From positions 248,748 through 312,747 of the forward strand of contig NZ_QLLO01000003.1 of the NCBI RefSeq assembly GCF_003259525.1: a stretch of 64,000 nucleotides of DNA, given 5' to 3'. Below are positions 63,837-64,000 of this stretch, one piece after another. How positions within the stretch are numbered: position 1 is the first letter of the stretch; every line of letters begins with the position of its first letter. A model generated the notes under the pieces. That model saw only the letters and a program-made list of their open reading frames with translations. It ran no database searches and was not told where the DNA came from. The position numbers and the translations under genes are program-made. The stretch comes from Olleya aquimaris. Its GTDB lineage: Bacteria > Bacteroidota > Bacteroidia > Flavobacteriales > Flavobacteriaceae.

Positions 63837-64000
63837 TTAGTCTTTATTGTTGTTTTTAGTTATAGTTTTTGATTTAGTTTTAACTAATTCGTCTTCAAAT
63901 AGAATTCGAACAGAAGGTGTGTAACTATCGTCAAATTGTCCGTTTTTGACTGCCATGATAAAGGCAATAAAAAAGATAATTGCAACAATAATGCTTACTG
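63837..64000 (-). CDS. ccoS: cbb3 oxidase maturation protein CcoS (5' part outside window)
   Basis: Partial, 54 codons to the stop at 63837-63839. A hydrophobic helix (SIIVAIIFFIAFIMAV) followed by KNGQFDDSYTPSVRILFEDE is the CcoS signature. It lies 11 bp before ccoNO. Confidence 0.9.
   Translation of the reverse strand, partial: VSIIVAIIFFIAFIMAVKNGQFDDSYTPSVRILFEDELVKTKSKTITKNNNKD

Noticed and set aside
1-64000. CRISPR arrays, tRNA/rRNA genes and complete insertion sequences
   Set aside because: None recognised on reading both strands; a covariance search could still find short RNAs.

Overview
The window is AT-rich chromosomal DNA from a member of the Bacteroidota, almost certainly the family Flavobacteriaceae (marine type). 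The evidence is the GldF/GldG gliding ABC transporter genes, two secreted proteins with type IX secretion (T9SS) tails, an HU-like DNA-binding protein of the Bacteroidota type, a fused CcoNO cbb3 oxidase, tandem YeeE-type proteins, and promoters with the TAnnTTTG -7 element of this phylum. No rRNA, tRNA, CRISPR array or intact insertion sequence was seen.

Layout. 1-3770: an exported class A beta-lactamase-like hydrolase (cut by the window edge) and an exported protein with the domain order of glucan water dikinase. 3988-10990: two tandem secreted BNR beta-propeller proteins and a membrane-anchored TPR/LuxR-type regulator. 11102-12640: a Bcr/CflA transporter and a DUF2188 protein. 12656-24100: a nine-gene defence operon read on the minus strand. 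It is a type I restriction-modification system (HTH-like gene, hsdM, hsdS ... hsdR) in which five accessory genes lie between hsdS and hsdR: an OLD-family ATPase/TOPRIM nuclease, three small genes (one with a PD-(D/E)xK nuclease motif) and a GmrSD-like DUF262/DUF1524 protein. 24101-25575: regulatory DNA with an HU-like gene and a repeat whose second copy may be an antisense RNA against the HU mRNA. 25576-39718: mostly housekeeping and metabolic genes (SRAP/YedK, fatty acid hydroxylase, alcohol dehydrogenase, acetyl-CoA synthetase, sodium/alanine symporter, PurC, PhoH, SAM hydrolase). 39796-43859: gldF, a membrane-anchored BamE-like gene, gldG, dnaN.

44884-51020 is a sulfur-handling cluster: two YeeE/YedE halves, a TPMT-type methyltransferase, thioredoxin, a monoheme cytochrome, an HMA protein, a metallo-beta-lactamase/rhodanese fusion, a TauE/SafE exporter and a Crp/Fnr regulator. 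Four transcription units in it are preceded by a perfect palindrome GTAAC-N4-GTTAC set exactly 22 bp upstream of a -7-like element. The same 44-bp architecture with ATGAC-N4-RTCAT half-sites stands before hemN and before a 46-codon membrane peptide gene. 51128-57789 holds a HAD phosphatase, hemN, three universal stress proteins and another TauE. 57877-64000 is the cbb3 oxidase operon ccoS-ccoNO-ccoQ-ccoP-ccoG-ccoH plus a TauE-like membrane protein. The right third therefore looks like a low-oxygen and sulfide-response region.

The strongest candidates for undescribed biology are the accessory cassette inside the type I operon, the fixed-geometry Crp/Fnr regulon of the sulfur genes, and the possible trans-antisense RNA at 24.3 kb.
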